Origin: Phoebastria nigripes
Taxonomy: Eukaryota > Chordata > Aves > Procellariiformes > Diomedeidae
Assembly: GCA_035582835.1 (NCBI GenBank)
Contig: JAYKAV010003376.1
Location: 1,766,372-1,830,371 of the forward strand
Direction: 5' to 3'
Length of the DNA: 64,000 nucleotides
The notes beneath the pieces are model-generated. The model saw only the letters and a list, made by a program, of their open reading frames with translations, did not search any database and was not told the DNA's origin. Each line of letters opens with the position of its first letter. Position 1 is the stretch's first letter. Below, one piece after another: positions 12,548-25,871 of this stretch. Both the position numbers and the translations under genes were made by a program.

Positions 12548-15500
12548 AACAAAACCGTTTAAATGAGAAATAGCAACATCATGGCCTCTTTTCAATTTTC
12601 TAATATGCCTGAGAGGCACAGAAAATAAGTCACCAAGACATCAATGCCAGGATGAATGCAAGAGGACAGACCTCTACTTATTCTACTGTTTTGCAGTATG
12701 CTTCTAAATAAGCACATTCACCAGTATAATTCTGATGCAAACACACTAATTGTTAAACAGACAACAGTATTTTTGCCATCTGAAGGCCTAGTAGTGCCCA
12801 TTCAATCAGGAAAGCTTAATAAGCAACAATACTCATTATCGAGATGAGCTGAAATTCCACTACAAAGGCTACCTACGACAAAAGTAACCAAGTGATTCTT
12901 CTTTTACATTCCAGATCTAAGAAAAGTTGTTCAAGTCTCTAATGAGTAATCAGGGATTGAGGTTTCTAGGCTACAAAAATCCTGTTGTGGCAAAAAAAGG
13001 CAGAAACTTAACACCCAAATCAATACTGTATTACTCTCTCCACAGGCAAGAGCTGCTGGGTCAGGAAAATCATGAAAAATTCATAGTGAAGGTGGTCAAG
13101 TCATCCATAAGATAGAGAAAATAATGCTATATCTAAAGATCCCTTGAGCAATTGAAGACATTTTATAGATTTCACCATGGATAAGTGCTGGTTTGTTTCA
13201 TCTATGTACCTTAATACTGTTCCTCTCTTATTTCTAACAGTAAATGAGGATGTTTTGGTCTATATTTACCGTCTTTCTTATTTACTTTATTAATTTCTCA
13301 GTCTTCATGCTCCACTGTTGCAATAGCCACCCATGGGAGAATTCTGAGTCATTCCTTCTAGTAGAAAAAGCAGGTAACGCATCTTGGAGGAGTCCTCCAT
13401 ATAAATTCCTCAGCAGGGGTAAGCATAATTCTGGCTAACAGAAAAAGTTAAAAAATGTCCTGCTCCTTTCTGTGACATCAGTTCTCCAAAGGGGCACAAG
13501 CAACAGGCTTTTATAAAGTCTAAACTCTCAAGCATAAAAAAGAAAGATACAATTTTATTTCATATAAGGGTAATAGAAGGAAAGCAAGTGTTTAAACAAC
13601 CACATGTGGAAAAGCCAAAGAAACAAAGATTTGTGCATGATTAATACCTCAGTTTACACATCTTCATTCTTCCTGCAGCATCAAATTCATATCTAACAAA
13701 GCAATGGTAAAAAAAGTAAAATGGCGAAGAAGGTCCCCCTGCGCAGTATATATTAAAGTAAACAGTAAAAAGGAACTCTAACAATAGCAAGAAATGATAG
13801 AAATCTAACTGCCAGGTAAAACGACATATCGCTTTCCAAAGCTTCATAAACACTTCTGAAAATTCTACAAAGGTACATTCCTCCACGATGCACAGAAATC
13901 CAAAGCTTTCCATAGGATGAGCTGCGCACAGTTATTCCACACCTGTACAAGATTTGAACATTCTATGATTCAAGACACCAGACACTTTGTGGAAAATGGA
14001 TAGAGTCATGATTAAACCTGTTAGGCCAAAATAAGATAAACAATGTTAGAAAAGACCCTGCAACTCTCTGCCATTGAGGAAAAAGAGTCAAATTAAGGAT
14101 GAAAACCACTAGTCCGTTTTGTCAATTGTCTGGATGATGCAGTACTATCTCCTGTTCAGTATTAACAATCCCTATCTAGTGAGCTATTTAAGAAATGTTA
14201 AAGTTTTTTATTGTATTAAAAAAATACTATTCACCTGTGAATGTAATTGTCCAAGTATATTGCCTCTCCAGATACACATTAGACGCAATCATCCCCAAGT
14301 TCTTGGAATAATCTAGAAAACCATGAATACAGGGGCAAGAGACATTCTCTCTTAGACTTGAATGTGCTGGACATTCACCTAGAACATTTATAAATATCAC
14401 TGACCTTATTACATAATGCCAATCAAAGACTCAGAAAGCAACACCTTCAATCAGGTGTTATTTCAGCTTTTTTTTTTTTTTTTTAATTTATGACCATTAG
14501 GGAAGGATATTGGGAGCTAAAAGGCAGAAAAAATTAATTTGGACATGAGTGGGAAACTTAGGAAAAACATGTTACCGAGCTAAAGCTGTATGAGCTGAAT
14601 ATGAGATATAATGAGTTAGAAATGCCTACAACTAGTTCCATCTCTGTACTACCATAGTACCCAAACATATTCATTAGACACAATATGCCAGGGTTCTAAG
14701 TGATTTAAAAATCTGGTTCCTTTTTCTAAAGTGGGATGGTCTCTCAGCACTAACTTCATATTCCAAGTGCTGAATAACTTCTGAAAATGAAAACATTTTC
14801 TAGATTTTTTATATTCTTGCTCTGGTAATGAAAGTGGCTATGCAAAGTCGTCACTTTCTTAATCTTAGACCAGTCCCTTTTGTATAGTTAATGACATTCT
14901 TACTCTTGAGAAAAATCAGAATCTACCATTTCTTGCTTTCTCTACAGAGAGGACACTGTAGGCGTCCACCTTTAGGAATCACCAATAGAATTCCCTTCTA
15001 AGTTTCACGTTCCCATTAGTGAAGCATGAGTCCAAGCTTGACTTCTGTGTCTCCAAGTTAGACCGCACTGGCTATTAGAATAAGCAAAAGTAAATCATTA
15101 GAGATGGCACACTCAGTGTATTGTACTTTACCATCTTAACAGAATGCCAGGTTCTCCTGTTTCTGATTTTTATGATAGATGTAGCATATTTTCTTTAGAT
15201 GTACTCTGTAAAAACTGTCTAGTATTTGCTAATCACATTTGTCTTCCTTGCTTGTGTGGCAATTGAGCCTTGGTTCTTGACATTGTCATCTACACTATTC
15301 TAATGATTAGCGTGAATGTCACAGGATAGATCAGTTGTCCCCTCAGTCCATGTCAGGATTCAAATGTTTTTGTTTTTCATCTAAAATAACTTTAAAATAT
15401 GAAGGCAGTAAAAGGCTTGTCTAAGACACCCAGTGTAAAAACAAAACATATGAAGTAGGAAGATTTTCCGTATACAGTGAATAATAAATATAATCTTTTT

Positions 15501-16048
15501 CATTAGAAAAGCATTCTAAGTATTTGGCACATATCCAAAACACGATTTGTAGAACTAAGCCATGAACATCAGTTATAAGGGAGCCATCAGTATGTGCCTT
15601 TATTCTTCAATATTTCTGTCACTTGTGCCTCACGTTACTTGTGTTAAGGCATGTATCATATTTACAGTTTCTGAGAGAAAAAGTAATTACTGACAGATGC
15701 TCTTCTCCTGGGAGGATCACAGAAGAAAAGTGCTGCATTTATGGGTGGTGACTCCCCTGTGTCTTCTCAGAATGGACATAGGAACATGACCACAGAGAGC
15801 TGGGATCTAAACAGGAACAGAAAGAATCTGTNTCCCCTACTTTCTTTACTGGAGACAATAAAAAGGAAAACAGTGTCAAAGATACTTACTTTGAAATGCC
15901 TCATAATGCTCAGATATTTGCAGCATATACTACAATTATGCCACTGTCATATANTGTTCCATTATCACTGCAGGAAGCTCTGAAGTTTTATGCAATCTTA
16001 TTTGAAAGTACATGAGAGAATGTATAGAGACTGGTGCAAGGGAATATA
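12547..16048. other. Intronic sequence, only a T run
   Basis: Apart from the T17 tract at 14468, I see no repeat or gene. The ATTCTATGATTCA near 13961 resembles a CR1 tail, but nothing upstream supports it. Confidence 0.5.
14468..14484 (+). repeat. Poly(T) run, 17 bp
   Basis: An uninterrupted T homopolymer with no recognisable retrocopy on the minus strand next to it. Confidence 0.85.
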
Positions 16049-16138
16049 AGGGCCAATTTTCCAAGGTGCTAATAGTACTGAAATCTCACTAAAGTCAATG
16101 GGAACTCGGGTTATTTTGCACTTCCCAGAAAATGTTTG
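16049..16138. repeat. Remnant of an old palindromic amniote repeat
   Basis: GGGCCAATTTTCCAAGGTGCT, a central AAAGTCAATGGGAACTCGGG, and a right arm TTTTGCACTTCCCAGAAAATG form a degraded hairpin. The layout resembles the widespread amniote repeat with arms like GATTTTCAGAGGTGCT and a TCAATGGGA centre. I cannot name the family with certainty. Confidence 0.5.
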
Positions 16139-19100
16139 AAAATAGTGAGTCCATAACAGGGACCTTGTGAAATCACTTGTGGCACCTGTATTCCCCTAGC
16201 AGAGTATATATCAGTGCAGAAAGCAGAGAAGGTTATTATGAAGTAGAGGGGTGAAAACAGCTGCAAGGAAAAACTAAATTATTATTGGCATCATGTAGTA
16301 TGATCAGGCAGTATGTATTTGGGATATATGTCAATATCATAGACGATAATGCACGTTAATATGTATCACCAATATATTGCTGGATGAAAAATAGCAGTCA
16401 ACCACATTTACCAATGATTGTATGTGAACAGTAGATTAGAATATTTAAGTTTCTTTTTGGACATTACATTGAACATTCAATGTATTAAGGTTTTCCCAAA
16501 AATACTTCCTAAATTTAACACGTTATGATTCACTAAGTTCACAAAACAGCACAGTTTTCTAAAGATTGACACAAAGTGTCATGAATGACAACATTTCTGG
16601 GTTTTCCAGTATTTCACTATATACGGATTAATCTTTTCACCTAAGTGAATATAGAAAAATGTTACCTTGGACAGATGAGAGTACTAGAAAATCTGTATCT
16701 TTGCAAAGCTCTGATACTTCAGTGAGAGCCATGCACAGGGCTGAAGCATCCATTTTTCACAGTGTTCTCCACTGCTATCAGCTGAATTCTGTACTGATAC
16801 CAGAGTAAGTTAGCTTGTGGCAAGGGAACTTCATTGTGCCTGTTTTGACTACCTCATCTGGAAGTTTCTATTTACATTGCTTAGGTAACAAGTTCTCTGG
16901 CTTAACATATTTGCAAGAGTACCACAAAAGACTGCCATTTGCCTTATTTTAATTTATGGGCACTAACACGGTTATTTGTGTGGTAGACAGATTTTTTCTT
17001 TTTGTTCCTACACACATTTCTCTCCACAGAAGTTCTCTGAAATACTTTGTTCTGAGACATTCTTATAACAGCATGCAGATACAAAAATGTAACAGTTTCA
17101 TTAGAAAAGAATGAATGACTGGGAAAAGGAATACACAAATTTAAATAAACAAAATCAGTGTGTCTTACAGAAAGATAAGGATAGTCCCTACGAGAATGTT
17201 AAAAACTTTGGATTTGTTCTTGTTAATTATACACTTCATCTTCAAAAACAGGCAAAAATGCAGAATATTTTTCATTCATTTTCCACACAAACAGTACATC
17301 TTTTAATAAAATAATCTTTGGGTTTAGTAGAATACATTTTACAACCTGATAAGCATTACATTACATTGGAAGTTAAAATGGCTGTATCCTTTACTATGCT
17401 CCTATCATTTAATATAATATGTGTAACAGCCTGCATATTCTCACAATATTCTAACTTTACATTACTACAAAACACAATTTTATAAATTGTAAAGGTCTGT
17501 ACAAACAGGAATGTATTTTAATACAGAAAACTTGACACTATCACTGCACTTTTCTTCAAAAATATTCATTCCTTTCTTTGACATTTTTTTGGCTTACACA
17601 ACAGGGTGCCAAACATTTGTGACAGCTTACAATAGAAAAACAATATTGCTTTTAGTTAACAATGTTAGCTATGAATATATATTGACAGCATTTTCACTGC
17701 AGATTTGCTGCCAACATAATACAAAGCAAATAGCATTCAATATGTTGGAACACTCAGGGGAATTAAAGAGTTTCAAAAACAAATTTATGGCATTAGGTGC
17801 TGAATGCTAAATCTAATGAAAATGCAAATTCAGAAGTATCTCCCGCACATACTTCATGTAAAGGAATACAGTTTGGCAAAGTGATAAAATTAAGATTGTT
17901 TAAGTCAGGAGAAAATTATGTTAAAATGCCTCTGCTTGTTTGGCTTTTTATAAAGCCAGTTTTACCACAAAGATTAATATTTTTCCCAAAGTCTTTCTGC
18001 TTTGTTTCCTTGAAGTACATCAGAAAGAGTTCATAAAAAAATCCGAATTCCAAGTGCTCCCAAATGTTTTCAGAAAATACAAATACATAGGTGTNTAATT
18101 TTAATATTTGTAACTTTACTACTAACCACAAGCATCACTGTTCCCTTGAAAGAACAGAAGCTGAGTTTTGCTTCCAAGTCTGTATGTTTATTATTATCTA
18201 CAAAACAAGCAAAGCAGTGGATAGAAATTATGATTTAAATCTTATTAAAATAATGTACAGGAATGTTGTAGTGTCATCTCCTATATATTAAAACATATTT
18301 GTTAAACCAAACATTTATTGACAGTACTTTATAAGTGACATGACATTAATAGTTTTTAAACCATTTACAAAGCAAATTTATGTAGGTTAACAATACCACA
18401 CTGCCAAGAAAGCAAAAATTGTTCAGATTTTGTAGCTGTTGAATATAATTTATTATGAATTCTTTGATTAACTTGATATTTATTATCACTCATCTATATC
18501 AAGTAGTTCAAGGTATCACACTGATATCTAACAGTGCTTGCAAGACATAAAAATATGCAAGTTTTAAAATAACTTCTTTAATTTCTACTCACATGATCAG
18601 TACCAGTTAAAAATACAACTGACCTACAAAGATCAGCATTCCTTTCCAGTATATTATAGCTGTTTTCTTTCTTATTTTCTCATATGGGATATTGCTTTTA
18701 CCTGGTTGTGTCACATATTTTTAGTTCTTATTTTCACAAAAGAATGACTGTATTTTATTTATTGCATTTCTTATATAAAACTCCATGACTTACTTGCAAA
18801 CTAAACAGACTGACTACACAAGTGACCATNACTAGCAGAACTGAGAGGTGAAAGATAGTATTAATCAAAATGTTTGCAACTGCTTGGGTTTTCTTTGTTT
18901 TAATTCAAATGGATTTAACTAAAACTTCTGATAACTATTTGGGAAAAAAACTGGCTCTGTCAGATACTCATGTTTTGCAAAGTTCTTTCCAATTTATCTA
19001 AGAACATTCTCTTATTCTCTAATCTCCCAGTAAATGCTCAAAACCCAGAAGTGACTAAGATTTAACAATCTTGATATTTTCTTAGATAGCTATAAAATTA

Positions 19101-21602
19101 TATAGTTTGTGAAAACAAACTCTTCATAGGTTACCCTCCAGTCTGACTGAACTGTTGAAATATATTTTGTACCTTCTAAATAACAAAGAAGGAAAAAAAA
19201 GGGAAAAGTATCTTAGTTGTAGAACAGTATTTGTATTTGACCACTGAAGTCTAAAATTAGTATAATCCATAATTATCAAACCCACTNTAATATTCAACAA
19301 TTCATGAATTTCAGGTTTATTAGAAAGCTGAATGGAACATATTTTAGGATTAAACTTGGCCATCACACACAGTTTACCATGAGACTCATACTACTTGCAT
19401 TATAGAATAGTCTAAGGTGCAAAATTATACAGTACTTCCCACTATGGTGAGAGAGCCACAACTCTACGTTTAGATCTGCAAAGAAAAATCAGGCAATGCG
19501 AAGCTTCACTTTTTGCTAAGCTATGAATTTGAAAACATACTTTCTAGCACATCAAGCACAATATGGACCTGTATACTATAAGCATCAAACGAGTTAGTTT
19601 TTTAAAAGCTGAAAGACTCTTATACTGGTGAAGATGGAGTAAACACAGTTAATTTGTTAACATCTACTCTGTCTCTTTTCACTGACTGTCAAGGAAATCA
19701 TATTTTACATTTTTTTCAGTATGTCCTTGGAAAGGATTTCCTAGTAATCTACGCTAAATCTCACTGAAGGGTGACAACAGAAATCAATATGTGTCTCTGA
19801 AGAATGATCTAGCCAAACATTTACATTCAGAATATTCATTTGTATTTATGCATGAGAAATTTCTGGCAAAAAGAAATTCTCTTCCTGCATACATACAATC
19901 TCTTTTTATAGGCTGATTTTTATAATGAGCAGGCTTTAAAACAATAAAATAAATATATATTACTCAAATTAGTTTTGTAAAATAACAATTTACCTAGGTA
20001 GGTAGCTGTATTAACCTCTGCTTCAAATAAATTTGTTTGGTCCTTCTGCAGCCATAGGGAAGAGACAACCCACAGGGAACAGTTATTCTAGTTTCATCCT
20101 GGCTATTCCAAACCCATGGAATTGCCATTCCACATGCCTGCCAGGAAGGATATTCTGTTTAATCTGGCTATTGAGGCGATTCTAAATCTAACACTGGAGG
20201 TACTCAGCAATCATGTCAAATTTCCAGGGGCAAGCATGTCCTGCCATGAATCCCACAATACTCTGTAGTCCTCTGATGTTGGGATTAGTTTTGCCCACAG
20301 AGTTCACAGAAGATCAGGATATGAACATACAACAAGATGCAACACAAGCAGCATTCTACTTCNCTGCATCACCCCTGAGTATGATATGGTCTTGCATTAA
20401 AGTATGCAAAGGCATACAAAAACCCGCTAGGAGACTCCGCACGCCGGTGTAATATATTACTTATAAAATTTTTAATAAAAGTTTTCTGTGAAGCTTCATG
20501 TGAGTTTTCAGAGGGTAATACGAGGACAATGAACACAACCCCCTTCAAAAAAATTATGCTACACAACTAGAAAATTAAATAAGCGTTCTGTACAGAATCA
20601 TCATTTCAAGACAAGAAAAATAGTCAGATTTGCCATTCCAATAAAAGTCTGTTACAATGTGCAAGGTTAAGTATCTGAATTCATGGACCTCATTGTTCAG
20701 TTGGAGGCTATATAAATGAAATGGGCAAAAATGTTGATAAAAATATTCTTCTCAAAGTTNAAAATTATAATAAGGAAGTGGTTGTCTAATTTGTTGTCAC
20801 TTATCTTGGAGAATTATTAGGGAAAAAGGAGACTGATAAACAGAAGCAACAACCCTGCTCAGTGACTGGCTTAGAGAAGACAAATGTTTTGNGGCAGATT
20901 ATTTATATTGTTACACCAAGCTACTAAAAGCTTCAGAAAGATTATCCTTTCAATGACAACGTAAACCCTATTCAAAAACATACACCAGATTTAGCAGAAA
21001 CACATGCAGTTGTTTTAAATCTATACTGAATATGTTNCACTGTATATACATCCTTTAGTAAAAATAGTAATAAAAAACTCATTTCTACTTGAAAAACCTT
21101 CTGAGCTTTAGCTCCTACATAACATAATGCATATTTAGACTAGCATGTTATTCAGTAAAAGATGTCCAAACAAGATTATTTGATGTTGGAATAGTCATCT
21201 CAGAACAAGCAGAGCAATGTAAGGTAAAATAATTGTCAAGTCAATCTCNAGCTTACACTTTATTGCAGAAATAAATTGAACTCTGCTCTAGCTTTTTGAC
21301 ACGTAATTCTGATACTAATGGGTTCAAATCCATTTCTCTTTGCTCTCCTTCCTAACAGGAAGCTTTGTGTAATACTGTGTCAGAAATCTACCAGTTACTG
21401 GCTAATGTTTCCCTTAAATAAAAAGTCTCTGCCTGTAATAGTATTAACAGCTGCCATCAGTTTACAGTAATGAGCTACAGTTCATCATGGTAGTGCTACT
21501 ATGAAAATTAGAAGCTTCCATGGAGCATCTCAATTCACAAAAAAATTATCAGAGCCATCATGAGCAGTGGTGTAACAGCAGATATTGCCTATCTAAGTTT
21601 TA
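16139..21602. other. Intronic sequence, nothing recognised
   Basis: AT-rich with no simple repeat over 20 bp. The longest frame, 99 codons at 17511-17810 (plus), has no recognisable motif. Confidence 0.5.
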
Positions 21603-21660
21603 CAGGCCAGATCCTAAACTGGTGTAACTGTACTCAATCATTATAATTGTACACAGTTTA
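21603..21660. repeat. Remnant of a GGTGTAA palindromic repeat, half element
   Basis: CAGGCCAGATCCTAAACTGG followed by TGTAACTG matches one arm of an abundant amniote repeat that begins GGCCAGATCCTCAGCTGGTGTAA. The rest has decayed beyond recognition. Confidence 0.4.
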
Positions 21661-21905
21661 TTATACTGTGTTATGTATAAAAAATACAGCAGTTCTGTTT
21701 TGAGAGTCAATATATAAACCCAGTGTTATTTTTCTAATTTCTCAAAGCAAAAAATTGCACACTCATTTTACAGAGTATTTCACAGCCTCTTCAATAGAAA
21801 GATTAAAATATTTTTTGCTGGAGGAAACATAATGATTTAACTATATATACTGTAATAACTTGGGTCACCTATACAGTGCAGAAGAACCTTCCAGTTTCAA
21901 TTAAC

Positions 21906-21908
<3 letters not shown>

Positions 21909-21965
<57 letters not shown>
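21909..21965 (+). repeat. Poly(A) run, 57 bp
   Basis: Fifty-seven consecutive A bases, by far the longest homopolymer in the window. The 300 bp upstream shows no coding remnant, so a processed pseudogene tail is not supported. The length is likely polymorphic and may be affected by sequencing error. Confidence 0.9.
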
Positions 21966-21969
<4 letters not shown>

Positions 21970-22121
21970 AACTAGCTACAAACCATGGCTTTTTCATTTT
22001 CTTTGCTCCCTTAAAAAATTGCAAATGCATATCTTAATGCTTGATACCTCCAGAATTCTATAAACTAAGCATATACTTATAAGCACTACAGCAATAGAAA
22101 AAAATATTTAATTGAGATTAG

Positions 22122-22190
22122 GATGGGATTTTCTGAGGCATTTAACATTGTAGGAACTTTGCTCCCTCTGAAGTCAATGGGACATATGCT
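22122..22190. repeat. Second remnant of the TCAATGGGA palindromic repeat
   Basis: GGGATTTTCTGAGGCATTTAA, then GGAACTTTGCTCCCTCTGAAG and TCAATGGGACA follow the same order as the copy near 16.1 kb and are closer to the usual form of this repeat. The right arm is mostly lost. Confidence 0.5.
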
Positions 22191-23864
22191 CTTTCATTCT
22201 ACCATAAAACAGACAAATGCTATTTTCAGATCCTATTGGCAAAAATAAAAAAAAAACTTTTTGTACAGAACTAAAATTGATGGGCCATTGTACATCTGTT
22301 TTTTCCTAGAAAATATCCTTATCTGCCTTTCAAAATTACCGGTAAATATAGGGCATATCCAGGTTTTCTAAAGCTTCTCTAGGCAGAGATGGGAGGAGCG
22401 TAGAAGGGAAACTAAACAGACTAAAATTCACTAACTTGGATAAACTGTGTGAGTAAGGGGAAATACGAAGTTTATAAAATCACAGATCAAGTGAGCAGAT
22501 AAAAATTATTCACTATTTCTTATAACACAAAAATTATATTAAATATTAACCAGCATATTTAAAAAAGAGAACAGTACTTTTTATACAAACTGCATGATTA
22601 AGCTGCAGAACTCAGTGCTCCAAGATCACAATAAGTATGATCAGATTAGACAAGGATGATACAATACATAGAGTCCACCTATGCCTGTTAAAAACAACAA
22701 TCTGGAGGCAACTACTACAATGAACCTGGTGACTTCTGACAGCCTGTACCTAATTTAGAATGGTGGGAACTCACAATTCTGTGGTACCGCAACATTCAGT
22801 GTGTGAGCAATAATTGTCAGGCTGGCCTGCAGGGCACCAGGGTTTTCCTGTAACTTGTGCAGCACACATAAGTCAGTTCTGCCTATACCATTGACACAGG
22901 AACTGAAAGTAAGGATTATTCTATACTTTCCTAGTTATTACTAATATTTTTTTAAGCATCAGCTACTGGCCATTGTCCAGATTAGGATACCAGACTGGAC
23001 AGCTCCTTAATCTGACCTGCTGTGCCACCTCTTTACTTTTACAGTAAAGCCAAAACCAAGACAATGCCGTAAGTGAGAAGATGGACTCAATTAGAGTGGC
23101 TGTTGATGGGAGAATGGGAAGAGCAGATGAGAATCTGAGATGCAGGGCAGTCACAGCAAGAATGACAGTGGATTGCTTTTTCACCATCTTTTCATTATCA
23201 GACTAGTCCCCTTGACGGTCACAGGGCAGTTCCGGTTCCATGTTCTGGAGCAACTGGCTATCTCCTGGAATAAACAGTATTGACACTATAGGCTTCGAGG
23301 AAGATACGTTTCCATCTTTTAGTGAGGCAGGTTAGTTCAGTCAAGAGTTACTCATGATTCTCTTGGACAACCCAAGAACAATACGGTTTGGACTCGCAAG
23401 CCCTGAGTTACATTTGGGTGTCCAAGAAACTTGCTGAACAATGTGCTGAATGCTGGGATTAAAAATGAGTTGCTAGTTGGTAAACACAAGAATGAATCCA
23501 CACTGCCTAAGAGGGTTTCTCGAATGTGCAATCTTTTCAACAAAGCACAATAATCCTACATCTTTGTGGCACTTGATGTCTGATTCTGATGGAGGTTATA
23601 GGTGCTCAAGATCAGTGAAAGATTTCCCACTCTTCACAGCTCCTTTGCTCCATTTAATGGCTTCCACAGAAGAAAAGTGGAAGGCTCTTATTGCCTATAA
23701 TATGGCACAACACTAACTTTCAGAAATTTGTTTATCCTTTCAATATTAATTTGCCTATTTTCTATTTCTCATTTTCACCATCAAAATTCAAGTTTTCTCT
23801 GCTTTTTCTTTCACTTATTGTAAGGTATCAGATATGTAAAGACACTCTGTGCACAATGACCCAA

Positions 23865-23886
23865 TATTGGGTTCATATTGGGTTCA
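23865..23886 (+). repeat. Exact 11-bp tandem duplication
   Basis: TATTGGGTTCA occurs twice back to back. The first copy overlaps a perfect 14-bp palindrome, ACCCAATATTGGGT, at 23859-23872. Confidence 0.85.
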
Positions 23887-25678
23887 TATGTTAAAATCAC
23901 AGGCAGCATACAACAATAATGAAGGAAACGTGTTACAAGATCTAGCTCTCTAGTTCCACTGCCAACAGTTAATAGCAGAATAGGGGATTACTGGAGCCAT
24001 ACGCTTAATACACTCAACCACAATCAGCAGACAGAATACTGGCTTCTTCACTGCTCTTTCCCAACTAATTCCAAACTAATTACCTTTTACGGAATATCAC
24101 TACTATTTCATTCTTAGACTTCCTTCGTGGCAAGAAAAACCACAACTTTCTACAAATTTTCAGCACTAGCATCTCTTTTTCTGCCCTGTCATTTAAAGAG
24201 CAAATGGCTTCCCTCACCCAGTAATATGAATTCACCTATGTATATTTCAGCTTGTTTTTATCTTCAGGTTCCAACAATTTCTGCACAGTATCTCCACCTG
24301 CCATGGCTCAAATATAGAATATTCTGCATAAGAAAGATTAAAAAAATCTAAAAGCAGGAAAGTTTAAAACATTTCATCTTCATCTCTCCAATGTAAATAT
24401 TTTTTCTTTTACTTTAGTTCCATGCTTCCGCATTCTGATGTAAAGACTTTTCAGTAATAAAAGCAGAATGAAACCAAATTTGCATGGAAGACAATTAACA
24501 CTGGAACTAAAAAAGGGGGGATTTAATCATAAATAAAAAAGTTTTTAGATTAAAAGAAAAGTAAGCGTGTCACATCACTGACATCATGATCATCATAGTG
24601 CTGATTTTGTTTATGGCATTTATAANGTATTTTTGACATTTTGAGTGACAGATGCATAATAGGAAATTAAACACACCTGGCCATCAGTTTCCTGTAAGCA
24701 AAAGCTAGTGTTCAATCTGAAACATACAGTATGTATGCAATAATTACCGAACACTGACATCTAAAATGTTCTTAGAGACGCCTGGAACAAAAAAGTTTAT
24801 GAATTTAACACTGTCTTGCCAAGAGAGAGTATTTCATCAGGACAGCAGTTGTTTTGCTAACACTGAGTATTGTCTATGTTTACTAACCTATCTGTATTCA
24901 TTACTTTTTAAAGCATGATACATGTCATGACAGCTTTGGATAATTTCATGGAGATGCACACTATATTGCACTTACCAAAGCTTCACATGCACCCTCAATC
25001 TATTCCAAGCACAACTGAATTATTGATCCAAAATAAAATTATATGTACTTGAAAGGATTCCAACTTGGAAGAATCATCATTTATAAATCTAATTTTATAC
25101 ATGACCAATATAGGCACAAGTTTCCAAAATGGCAAAATTATTTTTCTTCAAAACTGCAGTATGTTCAATTGATTTTTCTTTTTTTAAATGTTGAGACAAA
25201 CACGCAATCTATTTTAAATGTCATCACTTTGTTTCTTATTTAATTAACATTTCATATGGCTTCCTCAGTAAATAAATAATTACTTCAATCACTATACATA
25301 TCAGCTAACCCTATGCACTTTTGACTTACAATAAAATTGTATCACTTTCCAACATAGAGATCAGTGAAACTACTTGTAAAAAGTTCAAAGGCTCCTTTGA
25401 AATAATCCATTATGGTTTTTAATACACATTTCAGATAATTCAAGCCCTTCCCTTATAAAAAGTAATGGATCCATATTACCACATGCTATGGTACCATAAG
25501 ATCTTACAAAATTTGCATCATGAATCTGGCTCCACCATTCTTTCTTCCATTTTTTTTTCAAGTTGAATGGCATGTGCTATATAAAAAANCAGTCTACTTA
25601 CCCTGTAGTAACTGCAGTTACTTAAAAGATATTATCCAAATGCACTCAACTCAGCCTCTCATGTTTTCAAGGCAGACA

Positions 25679-25725
25679 GATATATATGTATGCACGTATG
25701 TATATATAAAATACACATACAAATA
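25679..25725 (+). repeat. TATG/ATAC-rich microsatellite-like stretch
   Basis: GATATATATGTATGCACGTA continues into TGTATATATAAAATACACAT, an impure alternating purine-pyrimidine tract. Confidence 0.6.
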
Positions 25726-25847
25726 TAGCTTTAAGGAACTTGGCCAGTGCAGTATATGCAGTGCAACATTGTAGTATACAGTGATGCCATCAAACTAAAC
25801 AAAAAATAACAGAAAGTCCAGATTTTTGCTTCTTCTAGATTCTGAAA

Positions 25848-25871
25848 TATATATCCCAATATATATCCCAA
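25848..25871 (+). repeat. Exact 12-bp tandem duplication
   Basis: TATATATCCCAA occurs twice in direct succession. Confidence 0.85.

Noticed and set aside
13951..13980. Possible CR1 3' tail (ATTCTATGATTCA)
   Set aside because: Only about 13 bases match and the upstream sequence shows no CR1 features, so chance is as likely.
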